Part shown: in pieces, positions 9,951 through 19,566 of the stretch
Numbering within the stretch: the first letter of the stretch is position 1
Layout: each line of letters opens with the position of its first letter
Assembly (NCBI RefSeq): GCF_024721265.1
Contig: NZ_JAMXOC010000002.1
Location: forward strand, 124,001 to 188,000
Source of the DNA: Ohessyouella blattaphilus
GTDB lineage: Bacteria > Bacillota > Clostridia > Lachnospirales > Lachnospiraceae
Direction of reading: 5' to 3'
Length of the DNA stretch: 64,000 nucleotides
Notes under the pieces: generated by a model
Seen by the model: only the letters and a program-made list of their open reading frames with translations
The model's database searches: none
What the model was told of the DNA's origin: nothing
Made by a program: the position numbers and the translations under genes

Positions 9951-10814
9951 ATGATATTTAAGAAGTTTGTAGACAGTGTATTTAGTGCGTTTTCGAAAAT
10001 CGACGAGGAGTTTTACGAAGAGTTAGAAGAGGCTTTAATTATGGGAGATATCGGGGTGGAAGCTACCGATACTATCTTGGAAGAACTTAGAAACAAGGTG
10101 AAAGAAGCCCGGGTAACGACGCCGGAGGACTGTAAAAAACTGTTAAAGGAATCCATTAAGGAGCAGATGGAAGTTCGCGATGACGCTTATGATTTTGAAG
10201 AGGGCAGAGCCGTACTTTTGGTTATCGGTGTGAATGGGGTGGGAAAGACCACCACCATCGGTAAGCTGGCCAGTCAGTATAAAGACGCTGGAAAAAAAGT
10301 GCTTTTGGCGGCGGCGGATACCTTTCGGGCGGCGGCAACGGAGCAGCTAAAGACTTGGGCCGAGCGTGCTGGCGCCGGAATGATAAGCGCAGCGGAAGGT
10401 GCCGATCCTGGTAGTGTGATCTTTGATGCTGTTAGCGCAGCGAAAGCCAGAGGCGTGGACGTCTTAATCTGCGATACGGCGGGACGGCTGCACAATAAGC
10501 GAGGACTGATGGACGAGCTAGGAAAGCTGAACCGTATTATTGATAAGGAATTGGCGGATGTAAAAAAGGAAACTTTGGTGGTACTGGATGCAACCACCGG
10601 ACAGAACGCCCTAGCGCAAGCTAGAGAGTTTAGCGAGGTAACCGATGTGACGGGAGTGATTTTGACAAAGATGGATGGTACTGCTAAGGGCGGAATTGCG
10701 GTAGCGATTGAAGCTGAGCTCCATCTACCGGTTAAGTATATCGGCGTTGGCGAGGGGGTCAGCGACCTAAAACGCTTTGATGCCGATGACTTCGTGGAAC
10801 GTTTATTTGCATAA
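9951..10814 (+). CDS. ftsY: Signal recognition particle receptor FtsY
   Basis: The SRP receptor GTPase that docks ribosome-SRP complexes at the membrane. At 287 residues it is a near-minimal NG-domain form with almost no acidic A domain. The G domain shows G1 'GVNGVGKTTTIGKLA' from residue 93, 'AADTFRAAATEQL', 'DTAGRLHN' and 'TKMDGTAKGG'. The gene lies 5 bases after smc with GGAGGAG overlapping the smc end. The ylxM-ffh genes that often follow are not here; ilvA follows instead. Confidence 0.96.
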   Translation: MIFKKFVDSVFSAFSKIDEEFYEELEEALIMGDIGVEATDTILEELRNKVKEARVTTPEDCKKLLKESIKEQMEVRDDAYDFEEGRAVLLVIGVNGVGKTTTIGKLASQYKDAGKKVLLAAADTFRAAATEQLKTWAERAGAGMISAAEGADPGSVIFDAVSAAKARGVDVLICDTAGRLHNKRGLMDELGKLNRIIDKELADVKKETLVVLDATTGQNALAQAREFSEVTDVTGVILTKMDGTAKGGIAVAIEAELHLPVKYIGVGEGVSDLKRFDADDFVERLFA

Positions 10815-10833
10815 GAGAAAGAAGGATGAGAGA

Positions 10834-12045
10834 ATGTTAACCTTAGAAAAGTTTGAAGAAGCCAGCGAACTGGTGAAGGAGGTTACCACCCCGACGAAAC
10901 TAGTCTACAGCGAGTTTTATAGTGAAAATACCGGGGGGAAGGTGTATCTTAAACCAGAGAATATGCAGTATACCGGTTCCTATAAGGTACGCGGCGCTTA
11001 TTATAAGATTAGTCAAATGACCGCTAGTGAACGGGAGAAGGGGCTGATTACGGCTTCTGCCGGCAACCACGCTCAGGGAGTAGCCTACGCGGCCAAGAAG
11101 TATGGGTTAAAGGCGGTTATTGTAATGCCCACCATTACACCCCTAATCAAAGTCAACCGAACGAAGAGCTACGGGGCCGAAGTGGTGCTTCACGGCGATG
11201 TCTACGATGACGCCTGCGCATATGCTAAGCAGATGGCTGCGGAGAGCGGGATGACCTTTGTCCATCCCTTTGATGATTTAGACGTAGCTTGTGGCCAAGG
11301 AAGTATTGCCATGGAAATCGTGAAAGAGCTACCGACGGTAGACTATATTATCGTGCCCATTGGTGGCGGCGGTCTATCAAGTGGGGTAGCGACTCTGGCC
11401 AAGATGCTAAATCCCAAGATCAAAACCATCGGCGTCGAGCCAGCAGGGGCAGCTAGTATGACGGCTGCTTTTAAGGCTGAGGGACCGGTTACATTAGAAA
11501 GCGCCAATACGATTGCCGATGGTACGGCCGTTAAGTGCATTGGCGAGAATATTTTCCCCTATGCGAAAGAGAACATCGATATGCTAGTAACAGTAGAAGA
11601 CGACGAACTAGTAACAGCGTTCCTCGATATGGTGGAAAATCACAAAATGATTGCCGAAAACTCGGGACTACTTTCCGTTGCGGCTTTAAAGCAGCTTGAT
11701 TTGAAAGACAAGAAAGCGGTTTGTGTAATTAGCGGCGGCAATATGGACGTGATTACCATGTCCTCTGTCGTCCAACACGGCCTTATTCAGCGAGACCGGA
11801 TCTTTTCTGTCTCGGTGCTGTTGCCGGATAAGCCAGGAGAGTTGGTGCGGGTGGCTCAGACAGTGGCGAATGCAAAAGGAAATGTTATTCGTCTAGATCA
11901 TAACCAGTTCGTTAGTATCAACAGGAACGCTTCCGTAGAACTACGGATTACCATGGAGGCTTTTGGCACCGAACATAAATTAGAGATTATGAAAGCACTC
12001 AGCGATGAGGGTTTAAAACCAAAAGAAATCAGAGTACAATTTTAA
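10834..12045 (+). CDS. ilvA: Threonine dehydratase (with ACT domain)
   Basis: A PLP enzyme that deaminates threonine to 2-oxobutyrate, feeding isoleucine synthesis or threonine catabolism. The PLP lysine is K51 in 'GSYKVRGA'; 'SAGNHAQG' and the glycine-rich phosphate loop 'GGGGLSSG' are present, and the last ~75 residues form a single ACT-like domain. At 403 residues it is the short form with one ACT domain, so it could be biosynthetic or catabolic. The frame is open from 10777 inside ftsY; the ATG at 10834 with AAGAAGGA upstream is preferred. Confidence 0.92.
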   Translation: MLTLEKFEEASELVKEVTTPTKLVYSEFYSENTGGKVYLKPENMQYTGSYKVRGAYYKISQMTASEREKGLITASAGNHAQGVAYAAKKYGLKAVIVMPTITPLIKVNRTKSYGAEVVLHGDVYDDACAYAKQMAAESGMTFVHPFDDLDVACGQGSIAMEIVKELPTVDYIIVPIGGGGLSSGVATLAKMLNPKIKTIGVEPAGAASMTAAFKAEGPVTLESANTIADGTAVKCIGENIFPYAKENIDMLVTVEDDELVTAFLDMVENHKMIAENSGLLSVAALKQLDLKDKKAVCVISGGNMDVITMSSVVQHGLIQRDRIFSVSVLLPDKPGELVRVAQTVANAKGNVIRLDHNQFVSINRNASVELRITMEAFGTEHKLEIMKALSDEGLKPKEIRVQF

Positions 12046-12055
12046 GGAGAACGAG

Positions 12056-13252
12056 ATGAGCAAAATTCAAATGACAACCCCCCTAGTAGAGATGGACGGA
12101 GATGAGATGACCAGGATCCTCTGGCAAATGATTAAAGAGCATTTGCTTACTCCCTATCTCGATTTGCAGACAGAATACTACGACTTAGGGTTAGAGCACC
12201 GTAATGCCACCGATGATCAGGTGACGGTAGCTGCTGCCGAAGCCACTAAGAAATATAAGGTAGCGGTTAAATGTGCGACCATTACCCCTAACGCCGCCCG
12301 GATGGATGAGTACGACTTAAAAGAGATGTGGAAGAGTCCTAACGGAACCATTCGTGCCCTTCTTGACGGGACGGTATTTCGCGCCCCCATCGTGGTTAAA
12401 GGAATTGAACCTTGCGTAAAGAACTGGAAGAAGCCGATTACGATTGCCAGACACGCCTACGGGGATGTGTATAAAAATGCAGAAATGATTATCGACGGAC
12501 CGGGAAAGGTAGAGCTCCTCTACACGAAGGCCGATGGCAGCACCGAGACAGAGCTCATTCATAACTTTACCGGAGCGGGAATTATTCAAGGTATGCACAA
12601 TACCGACGAGTCCATCGCTAGCTTTGCAAGAAGCTGTTTTGCATATGCTCTGGATATTAAACAGGATTTGTGGTTTGCCACGAAGGACACGATTTCTAAG
12701 AAATACGACCATACCTTTAAAGATATCTTTGCCGAAATCTTTGAAGCAGAGTATCAGGATAAGTTTGCGGCGGCGGGAATTGAGTATTTCTACACTTTGA
12801 TTGATGACGCGGTAGCCCGGGTGATGAAAGCAGAAGGCGGGTTTATCTGGGCTTGTAAGAATTACGACGGTGATGTGATGAGCGATATGGTAAGCTCAGC
12901 TTTTGGCTCCCTGGCTATGATGACCTCGGTGCTGGTTTCCCCAGAAGGCTATTTCGAATACGAAGCGGCTCACGGTACCGTACAGAGACACTACTATCAG
13001 CACCTAGAGGGCAAAGAGACCTCGACCAACTCTGTGGCTACCATCTTTGCCTGGACCGGCGCTCTGCGAAAAAGAGGCGAGCTAGATAACAATCAGGAAC
13101 TGATGGCCTTTGCCGATCGTCTAGAAGCGGCGACCTTAGCCACTATCGAGAGTGGAAAGATGACCAAAGATTTGGCCCTCATCACCTCTTTAGAGAACCC
13201 GACTATTTTAAATAGTGAAGACTTTATCTTAGAAGTGGCGAAAGCCCTATAA
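12056..13252 (+). CDS. icd: Isocitrate dehydrogenase (NADP+), eukaryote-like type
   Basis: Oxidises isocitrate to 2-oxoglutarate and CO2 with NADP+. The 398-residue sequence ('[13 protein letters not shown]', '[10 protein letters not shown]', 'KSPNGTIR') matches the homodimeric type resembling eukaryotic NADP-IDH rather than the E. coli type. Aconitase and citrate synthase genes are not nearby; ilvA is 10 bases upstream. It probably supplies 2-oxoglutarate for glutamate. Ends at the shared terminator with the ABC-F gene. Confidence 0.93.
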   Translation: MSKIQMTTPLVEMDGDEMTRILWQMIKEHLLTPYLDLQTEYYDLGLEHRNATDDQVTVAAAEATKKYKVAVKCATITPNAARMDEYDLKEMWKSPNGTIRALLDGTVFRAPIVVKGIEPCVKNWKKPITIARHAYGDVYKNAEMIIDGPGKVELLYTKADGSTETELIHNFTGAGIIQGMHNTDESIASFARSCFAYALDIKQDLWFATKDTISKKYDHTFKDIFAEIFEAEYQDKFAAAGIEYFYTLIDDAVARVMKAEGGFIWACKNYDGDVMSDMVSSAFGSLAMMTSVLVSPEGYFEYEAAHGTVQRHYYQHLEGKETSTNSVATIFAWTGALRKRGELDNNQELMAFADRLEAATLATIESGKMTKDLALITSLENPTILNSEDFILEVAKAL

Positions 13253-13254
13253 TG

Positions 13255-13297
13255 AAAAAAAGCGATACCAGGATTATTTTCTTGGCGTCGCTTTTTT
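13255..13297. terminator. Bidirectional terminator between icd and the ABC-F gene
   Basis: AAAAAAGCGA (ending at 13265) pairs with TCGCTTTTTT (13288-13297), and an inner CCAGGA/TTCTTGG helix extends the stem. The A run on one side and the T run on the other make it work on both strands, fitting two convergent genes whose stops lie at 13252 and 13312. Confidence 0.85.
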
Positions 13298-13311
13298 GTA
13301 CATATTCGTAA

Positions 13312-15204
13312 TTATAATACGATTTCGTATAGCTCCAGAAGCTTTTCTTCAAGTTCCCGCTTTTCTTCGTCAAGCTCTCGGCATTTAAGGGAATTGGTAT
13401 AGACTTCCTCTTGGGTTAGAAGTTCATCAATCTGTTCGATGCGCCTTTCGGTAACGGTGATTTGTTCGCTAGCCCGGCGGATTTCATTCTCCCGGCGTTT
13501 CTGGGCAGCCTTTTCCTGCTTTTGCTCCTCAAAGCTTAGCTTACTTTTGGAGACCTCGGTTGGTGCCTGGGCGTTCTCTGCTTGCCAGATGGCCTTTTGC
13601 TGTTCTTTCTTTTCTAGATAGTAATCGTAATTTCCGAGGTAGCTATAAAGAGTTTCATTCTTTAATTCGAGAATTCTGGTGGCGGTATGGTTGATAAAGT
13701 AGCGGTCGTGAGAGACGTAGAGTACCGTACCGTCGTAGTTATTAAGGGCTTCTTCAAGGACTTCCTTAGCATCCATATCCAGATGGTTAGTGGGCTCGTC
13801 GAGGATGAGAAAGTTGGCTTCGCTAAGCATCAGCTTCACTAAGGACAGCCGTCCCCTTTCACCACCAGAGAGCGCGCTAACTAGTTTAAAGACATCATCA
13901 CCGGTAAAAAGAAAGGCAGCTAGTACATTACGAATTTCGGTATTATCTAGATCCGGATACGTATCGCCCACTTCTTCAAAGACCGTCTTCTCACCGTGTA
14001 GGAGATGGTGCTCTTGGTCGTAATAACCGATTTCCACGCCGGCGCCTAAGGTAAAGGTGCCCCCGTCCGCCATCAGAAGCTGGTTAATAATCTTTAAAAT
14101 CGTCGTTTTTCCCGTACCGTTATCTCCGATAATGGAAACCTTTTCGCCCCGTTTAATCTGAAAGTTCAAATCGTGAAAGAGCTCTTCTTTCCCAAAACTC
14201 TTTTTTAGATGGCTGACTTCTAAGACGTCGTTACCGCTTCTAGAGGCCGCCTGCAAGGTGATATTCATCTTCAAATTTTCTTCCGTCGGCGGGGTGAGAC
14301 GCTCGATTTTTGCCAGCATTTTCTCCCGGCTTTCCGCCCGCTTAATGGATTTTTCCCGGTTAAAGGACTTTAGTTTTTCGATAACGGCTTCTTGGTGCTT
14401 GATTTCCTGTTCTTGCTTAAGATACGCTTTGTATTCGGCCGCCCGTCTGGCTTTCTTCTTTTCGGCAAAGGCCTCGTAGTTACCGGAGTAGCAGTAAAGG
14501 CTTTGCTGTTCTAAGTCTAAAATTTTGCTAACCACTCGGTTAAGGAAGTAGCGGTCATGAGAGATGATAATAACGGCTCCCCGGTAATTCATCAAAAAAG
14601 TTTCTAACCAACTAATGGATGATAAGTCCAAGTGGTTAGTAGGCTCGTCAAGAAGCAGAAGATTAGGTTTTAAAAGGAGAAGTCTAGCTAGTGCCACGCG
14701 CGTTTTCTGTCCGCCCGAGAGGGTTTGGACGCTTTTGGTAAATTCGTCCTCGGTAAAGCCTAGCCCCTTTAAGACCCCGGTGATTTCACTTTTTAAGGCG
14801 TAGCCATCGGCATTTTCAAAAGCCGTGGTCAAGTTGTGGTATTCTTTTAAGGCGGCTTCGAGGTCATCGCCGGTTAGGGCTTTTAAATCTTTTTCTAATT
14901 GGCGCAAGCGCTGTTCCAACGCCATGACCTCTTTTTTGGCGCTACTTACTTCCTCATAGATGGAGAGTCCGCCAGTAACCTCTTGATACTGGGAGAGATA
15001 GCCCATGGATTTGCCTTTTGCTAGCGAGACGGTGCCCTCGTCAAAAGGGACTTCGCCAATTAGCATTTTTAGTAACGTTGACTTACCAGCGCCATTAGGG
15101 CCTACAAGTCCGACTTTTTCATAGTCCTCTATATGGAAAGAAGCCTCCTTAATCAGAGGTTCGTCTAAGAAGCTTTTGCTTAATTTTTGTACAGATAGGA
15201 TCAT
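13312..15204 (-). CDS. ABC-F family ATPase (YdiF/Uup-like)
   Basis: A cytosolic protein of 630 residues with two ABC domains and no membrane segments, the mark of the ABC-F family, whose members act on the ribosome (translation factors, some antibiotic resistance). Walker A motifs are 'GPNGAGKST' (35-43) and 'GDNGTGKTT' (second domain); signatures are 'LSGGQKTR' and 'LSGGERGR', each followed by 'LLLDEPTNHLD' or 'LILDEPTNHLD'. A charged linker separates the domains and a coiled-coil tail of ~90 residues ends the protein, as in YdiF/Uup. Nothing marks it as a resistance protein. It starts at 15204 with GGAGGT upstream. Confidence 0.93.
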   Translation of the reverse strand: MILSVQKLSKSFLDEPLIKEASFHIEDYEKVGLVGPNGAGKSTLLKMLIGEVPFDEGTVSLAKGKSMGYLSQYQEVTGGLSIYEEVSSAKKEVMALEQRLRQLEKDLKALTGDDLEAALKEYHNLTTAFENADGYALKSEITGVLKGLGFTEDEFTKSVQTLSGGQKTRVALARLLLLKPNLLLLDEPTNHLDLSSISWLETFLMNYRGAVIIISHDRYFLNRVVSKILDLEQQSLYCYSGNYEAFAEKKKARRAAEYKAYLKQEQEIKHQEAVIEKLKSFNREKSIKRAESREKMLAKIERLTPPTEENLKMNITLQAASRSGNDVLEVSHLKKSFGKEELFHDLNFQIKRGEKVSIIGDNGTGKTTILKIINQLLMADGGTFTLGAGVEIGYYDQEHHLLHGEKTVFEEVGDTYPDLDNTEIRNVLAAFLFTGDDVFKLVSALSGGERGRLSLVKLMLSEANFLILDEPTNHLDMDAKEVLEEALNNYDGTVLYVSHDRYFINHTATRILELKNETLYSYLGNYDYYLEKKEQQKAIWQAENAQAPTEVSKSKLSFEEQKQEKAAQKRRENEIRRASEQITVTERRIEQIDELLTQEEVYTNSLKCRELDEEKRELEEKLLELYEIVL

Positions 15205-15234
15205 AAATAAATAACCTCCAAGTTTGTCTCTCTT

Positions 15235-15262
15235 ATTATACCGAGTACGAAGAAAAAAACAA
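15235..15262 (-). promoter_or_regulatory. Predicted promoter of the ABC-F gene
   Basis: On the minus strand TTGTTT (15262-15257) and a perfect TATAAT (15240-15235) are 16 bases apart. It lies back to back with the rex promoter, with 19 bases between the two -35 boxes. Confidence 0.7.
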
Positions 15263-15281
15263 GAGCGCGTCCACAGGCTAG

Positions 15282-15310
15282 TTGACTTATGAAGGCCTTT
15301 TCTATATAAT
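15282..15310 (+). promoter_or_regulatory. Predicted promoter of rex
   Basis: TTGACT (15282-15287) and TATAAT (15305-15310) are separated by 17 bases. A possible imperfect Rex half-site (TTGTTGA, starting at 15310) begins at the -10 box, but its second half is poor. Confidence 0.8.
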
Positions 15311-15342
15311 TGTTGATAGAAAATAAACGGGAGGACAAAAGC

Positions 15343-15996
15343 GTGAGAGAAAGAGAAATTTCACAAGCTGTAATCACAAGATTACCACGCTATTACAGAT
15401 ATTTAGGGGAACTCTTAGAAGATGATATCGAAAGAATTTCTTCCAATGAGCTGAGTAAGAGGATGCAGGTGACGGCTTCTCAGATCCGTCAGGATTTAAA
15501 TAACTTTGGTGGCTTTGGTCAACAAGGATACGGCTATAACGTTAAATACTTATATACAGAAATCGGTAAGATTTTGGGACTAGATGTTAACCATAACTAT
15601 ATTATTATCGGTGCCGGTAATTTAGGACAGGCTTTAGCAAATTACACGACCTTTGAACGGCGCGGGTTTATTTTGCGCGGTATTTTTGATAATAATCCGG
15701 TCATGGAAGATGTGACTATCCGCGGGATTCCCGTGCGAATGATGGATGAACTGAAAGATTTTATCGCCAAAAACAATGTGGAGATAGCGGTTCTTACGAT
15801 TCCGAAAGAGCATGCTACCGATGTGGCTAGCCACTTAGTGGAGGCAGGGATAAAAGCGATTTGGAATTTTGCTCACACGGATTTGGCGGTGCCGGAAAGT
15901 GTGATGGTAGAGAATGTACACTTGTCGGAGAGCTTGATGAAGCTGTCATATCGCCTCAAGCAAAATGGTGAACACGCTTACCAAAAAGATAACTAA
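15343..15996 (+). CDS. rex: Redox-sensing transcriptional repressor Rex
   Basis: A dimeric repressor that releases DNA when the NADH/NAD+ ratio rises; in Clostridia it controls fermentation genes. The 217-residue protein has an N-terminal winged helix (residues ~5-75, 'ASQIRQDLNNFGGFGQQGYGY') and a Rossmann domain with 'IIIGAGNLGQAL' (GxGxxG at 90-95). The frame is open from a TTG at 15310, but that lies in the -10 box; the GTG at 15343, eight bases after GGGAGG, gives the expected N-terminus. Possible targets in the window are the alcohol dehydrogenase and nfnAB promoters. nnrD follows. Confidence 0.95.
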   Translation: MREREISQAVITRLPRYYRYLGELLEDDIERISSNELSKRMQVTASQIRQDLNNFGGFGQQGYGYNVKYLYTEIGKILGLDVNHNYIIIGAGNLGQALANYTTFERRGFILRGIFDNNPVMEDVTIRGIPVRMMDELKDFIAKNNVEIAVLTIPKEHATDVASHLVEAGIKAIWNFAHTDLAVPESVMVENVHLSESLMKLSYRLKQNGEHAYQKDN

Positions 15997-16009
15997 GAGA
16001 AAACCGGAA

Positions 16010-16041
16010 CAACGTGTAAAGACCAAAGTCTCTACACGTTG
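16010..16041 (+). terminator. Hairpin between rex and nnrD, weak terminator or attenuator
   Basis: CAACGTGTA (16010-16018) pairs perfectly with TACACGTTG (16033-16041); inside, AGAC/GTCT pair across one mismatch with a CAAA loop. The tail is TGATTCGTTTT, so the T run is weak. It sits 10 bases before the nnrD Shine-Dalgarno and may set rex/nnrD stoichiometry or protect an mRNA end. Confidence 0.5.
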
Positions 16042-16061
16042 TGATTCGTTTTGGAGGAAAA

Positions 16062-17591
16062 ATGAACTATTTGCCGACAGGACAGGAAATAAAGCAAGCG
16101 GATCAATATACGATTAACGAGTTACAGATATCCGGAAGAAGCTTGATGGAGGCAGCTGCGAGAGGAGTGCTATCGCAACTGGTGGCAGAAGGTCTCGATT
16201 TGACGAGAGTCCTTCTTGTTTGTGGTGCCGGAAATAACGGTGGTGATGGGTTTGCCTTGGCGTGGATGCTGAAAGAATTAGGCTATACTCCCCAAATCCT
16301 CTTTTGGGGTAAGGAAGAGAAGTTAACGGCTGAGAGCCGTTACCAGAAAGACAAATCCCAAGAGGCGGGTGTGGATTTTCAGACGACTTTAGCTGAAGAA
16401 GAGTATACGGTAATTGTCGATGCTCTTTTTGGGGCGGGGCTTGACCGGGAATTATCGGGGCCTTACCAGAATTTGATCAACACTCTTAATAATTATTCTG
16501 GTAAAAAGGTAGCGATTGATCTGCCTTCAGGAATACACGCCGGCAGCGGTGAAATATTAGGCGCAGCTTTTAAAGCGGACATAACCATCGCGGTGCAGTG
16601 TCCTAAGCTGGGTCTATTTCTCTATCCAGGGAAAGAGTGGGCAGGAAAGGTTATCCCTATAGATATCGGCATTACCGAATCTCTATTTGCAGCTGATAAA
16701 GAGGTGGCGGCTGCGCATACTCAGAAAGAGTACGCAGAGATGCTACCAAGACGCTTAAGGGATAGCCATAAAGGAACCTACGGCAAACTACTAATAATCG
16801 CTGGCTCTAAGGGCATGGCCGGGGCCGCCTTCTTAAACGGTATGAGCGCCTATCGCAGCGGAACCGGTTTGGTACAAATCTATACCCATGAAGACAACCG
16901 AGTGATTCTCCAAAGCTTACTTTATGAGGGGATTATGAAGACGTACCAGACGTATCAGGAAGAGTCTTTAGAGGAGGCCCTAGCCTGGGCCGATGTAATT
17001 CTGATGGGCTCCGGTCTAGGACTTAGTCAGGACAGCAGGCAGATCGTTAGCTACGTCCTTACCCATACAAATAAGCCTCTTGTTATCGATGGCGATGCTT
17101 TAAGAATTATTAGCGAAGAGGCAGGACTGATGGCTACTTTGCCAGGGAGGAATCGGATACTAACTCCTCATCTACGGGAGATGGAGCGCTTAACGGGGAA
17201 GAGTGTGAACGCCATTAAGAGTGAGCGGAAGTCTGTTATTATAAATTTTTGTAAGAAATATGAGTGTACGGTGGTCCTAAAAGACAGCGTAACCATAAGT
17301 TATCGACTAGGAGAGCGGCTGGTGGTGAATACTAGTGGCAATGCTGGGCTAGCAAAAGCTGGCAGTGGGGACGTGTTAGCGGGAACGATAAGTGGCCTAA
17401 TTAGTGCTGGCAGCAAACAGGTAAAAGACGCCTCTAGCTTTTATGAACAAGTGCTAGCGGGGGTGTATATTCACGGTAAGGCCGGAGAAGAGGCCAGTGA
17501 GAAATGGGGAATGTCCGGAGTGATGGCTCGGGATTTATTACCGGAAATAGGTAGGTGTATCAAGGAATTAGAGAGGAGAAGGAAAGAATGA
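16062..17591 (+). CDS. nnrD: Bifunctional NAD(P)H-hydrate epimerase / ADP-dependent dehydratase
   Basis: Repairs damaged nicotinamide cofactors: the N-terminal YjeF_N domain interconverts R- and S-NAD(P)HX and the C-terminal ribokinase-like domain dehydrates S-NAD(P)HX using ADP. The epimerase motif 'CGAGNNGGDGFALA' and the kinase-fold motif 'GNAGLAKAGSGDVLAGTISG' are both intact, and the 509-residue length is that of the fused enzyme. The start at 16062 follows TTGGAGG; an earlier GTG at 16041 is in frame but lies in the hairpin. The last codons overlap the alr start (ATGA). Its place after rex fits a redox-cofactor theme. Confidence 0.95.
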   Translation: MNYLPTGQEIKQADQYTINELQISGRSLMEAAARGVLSQLVAEGLDLTRVLLVCGAGNNGGDGFALAWMLKELGYTPQILFWGKEEKLTAESRYQKDKSQEAGVDFQTTLAEEEYTVIVDALFGAGLDRELSGPYQNLINTLNNYSGKKVAIDLPSGIHAGSGEILGAAFKADITIAVQCPKLGLFLYPGKEWAGKVIPIDIGITESLFAADKEVAAAHTQKEYAEMLPRRLRDSHKGTYGKLLIIAGSKGMAGAAFLNGMSAYRSGTGLVQIYTHEDNRVILQSLLYEGIMKTYQTYQEESLEEALAWADVILMGSGLGLSQDSRQIVSYVLTHTNKPLVIDGDALRIISEEAGLMATLPGRNRILTPHLREMERLTGKSVNAIKSERKSVIINFCKKYECTVVLKDSVTISYRLGERLVVNTSGNAGLAKAGSGDVLAGTISGLISAGSKQVKDASSFYEQVLAGVYIHGKAGEEASEKWGMSGVMARDLLPEIGRCIKELERRRKE

Positions 17592-18751
17592 AGGAGTACA
17601 GAAGGGCGCTAGCCCGCATCGATTTAGACGCAATCAGGGGAAATATTGAGAGTCTAATGGCAAACACGAAACCAGGCACTCGTTTTATTAACGTGATTAA
17701 AGCGGATGGTTATGGACACGGAGCTTTAGAAATTGCAAAACATATGGCCGATTATGAACGCTTATGGGGCTTTGCCGTCGCTTCTTTCGATGAGGCGCTC
17801 AGTCTTAGAAATGGCGGCATTACTCAGCCGATTTTAATTCTCGGTTGTACCTTTCCTGAGCAATTTGCAGAAGCAATCAACCAGGATTTGAGCCTGACGA
17901 TGTACGATACCCTCGCCATTGATGAAGTGGTAGCGGTAGCCAGGGAACTAGGAAAACCCGTTAAGGTTCACATTAAGCTAGATACAGGGATGGGGCGCTT
18001 AGGATTTCCGGTAGATGCGACCGGTCTTTCGGCAATTGCGAATCTTAAAGAGATGCCGGAAATCGTCCTAGAAGGGGTCTATACCCATTTTGCTGCCGCC
18101 GATGAAACCGATAAAAGCTTTACCGGTGAACAACTAAAAAAATATAACTACGGGATTGCGGAACTTAAAAAAATGGGCGTTACCTTTGCCAATCACCATA
18201 CAGCAAATAGCGCCGGTATTATTGACCACCAGGAAGCAAACTTCGATTTGGTCCGCAGCGGTATTGCGGCCTACGGTTTATATCCGTCAAAAGACGTACG
18301 GCAACAAGCGGTGCCTTTAAAACCAGCGATGGAAATCACCAGTCACTTAGCTTCAGTTAAGCTTTTACCAGCAGGTTCGCCTATCAGTTATGGACGGACA
18401 CACACCACCACTAGAGAGACGAAAGTTGGTGTGGTTCCTTTTGGCTACGCGGATGGGTATCCTAGAAGCCTTTCGGGAAAAGGGTATGTTCTAATCAAGG
18501 GACAGAAGGCACCGATTCTGGGCCGGGTTTGTATGGATATGTTTATGGTAGATGTAAGCGACATTCCTGACGTATCTTTATATGACAAAGTGACGATTGT
18601 AGGGTATAATGGTAGGGGTTGTTTGTCCGTTGACACCTTAAGTGAGCTCTCCGGACGATTCAACTACGAATTTGTATGTGATATTAGTAAACGTGTTCCT
18701 AGAGAATACATCGCGCAGGGGAAGGTGATTTCCCAGCGTAGTTACTTTTAG
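17588..18751 (+). CDS. alr: Alanine racemase
   Basis: A PLP enzyme that makes D-alanine for peptidoglycan. PLP lysine K38 lies in 'INVIKADGYGHG'; the second catalytic base is Y268 in 'ISYGRTHTT'. The length of 387 residues is normal. The ATG at 17588 overlaps the nnrD stop by four bases (ATGA), so the two are translationally coupled, an arrangement common in Bacillota. An upstream in-frame start at 17555 would overlap nnrD more and is less likely. Confidence 0.96.
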   Translation: MKEYRRALARIDLDAIRGNIESLMANTKPGTRFINVIKADGYGHGALEIAKHMADYERLWGFAVASFDEALSLRNGGITQPILILGCTFPEQFAEAINQDLSLTMYDTLAIDEVVAVARELGKPVKVHIKLDTGMGRLGFPVDATGLSAIANLKEMPEIVLEGVYTHFAAADETDKSFTGEQLKKYNYGIAELKKMGVTFANHHTANSAGIIDHQEANFDLVRSGIAAYGLYPSKDVRQQAVPLKPAMEITSHLASVKLLPAGSPISYGRTHTTTRETKVGVVPFGYADGYPRSLSGKGYVLIKGQKAPILGRVCMDMFMVDVSDIPDVSLYDKVTIVGYNGRGCLSVDTLSELSGRFNYEFVCDISKRVPREYIAQGKVISQRSYF

Positions 18752-18771
18752 CAGGAGGTAAGAAAGAACGT

Positions 18772-19563
18772 ATGGAAGATGGCAGTATATTTCAGCGAAT
18801 GAAGAATTTGTTCGCAGAAGAAGAGGAGATGAATGAAGAAATCACTCAAGAGGCTCTTGGCCTAGTGAAGAACATTTTTAGATACGTCTCCAAAGACGCC
18901 AAGGATATTATGACTCATCGTAAGAATATTATCGCTTTAGATGAAGAGATTACGCTAGAAGCAGCACTTAATACCATGCTTCAGGCTCCATATTCTCGGT
19001 TTCCCGTCTATAAAGATAGCATTGACGAGATTGTCGGCATTATGCATTTGCGGGATGCAATGACCACTTTTTTAAACGAAGACTTGCGCCAGAAGGCGCT
19101 AAAGGATTTAGAGCATTTACCACGGATGGTAAGTTTTATCCCGGAGACGAAGAATATTGATTCTGTCTTTAAGCAGATGCAAGAAGAGAAGAATCACCTA
19201 GCTATCGTTCTCGATGAGTACGGTCAGACTTCAGGTCTGGTGGCGATGGAAGACATTCTCGAGGAGATTGTGGGCAATATTCTCGATGAGCACGACGAAG
19301 AGGAAGAACAAGTTGCACCCCAAGGTGACGGTAGTTACGTGGTGGATGGGCTGACAGAACTTGAAGAAGTAGAGGAGCTGATTCCTCTGACCTTTGAGAA
19401 AGAGGATTACGGGACCTTGAACGGGTTTTTAATTGATGAACTGGATCGTATTCCCAGTGCCGATGAGCACTGTGAAGTGCTTTATGACGGTTATAAGTTC
19501 ACAATTCTCGGGATGGATAACAATACCATTGATAAAGTTAAAATTGAAAAGATAGGAGTTTAA
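18772..19563 (+). CDS. CBS-domain protein, CorC/HlyC-like, without membrane domain
   Basis: A 263-residue protein with a CBS pair ('DIMTHRKNIIALD' near residue 43 and a second repeat ending 'GLVAMEDILEEIVGNI') followed by the CorC/HlyC C-terminal domain ('GLTELEEVEELIPLTFEKEDYGTLNGFLIDEL'). Relatives that transport Mg2+/Co2+ or act as hemolysin-like exporters carry an N-terminal DUF21 membrane domain; this one starts with a short acidic helix and has no membrane segment, so it resembles the soluble CorC form. The binding ligand is not evident. AGGAGG precedes the ATG. Confidence 0.85.
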   Translation: MEDGSIFQRMKNLFAEEEEMNEEITQEALGLVKNIFRYVSKDAKDIMTHRKNIIALDEEITLEAALNTMLQAPYSRFPVYKDSIDEIVGIMHLRDAMTTFLNEDLRQKALKDLEHLPRMVSFIPETKNIDSVFKQMQEEKNHLAIVLDEYGQTSGLVAMEDILEEIVGNILDEHDEEEEQVAPQGDGSYVVDGLTELEEVEELIPLTFEKEDYGTLNGFLIDELDRIPSADEHCEVLYDGYKFTILGMDNNTIDKVKIEKIGV

Positions 19564-19566
19564 GTA

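Noticed and set aside
12317-12712. 131-residue open frame on the - strand inside icd
   Set aside because: It lies wholly within a well-conserved gene, lacks a ribosome-binding site and resembles no known protein.
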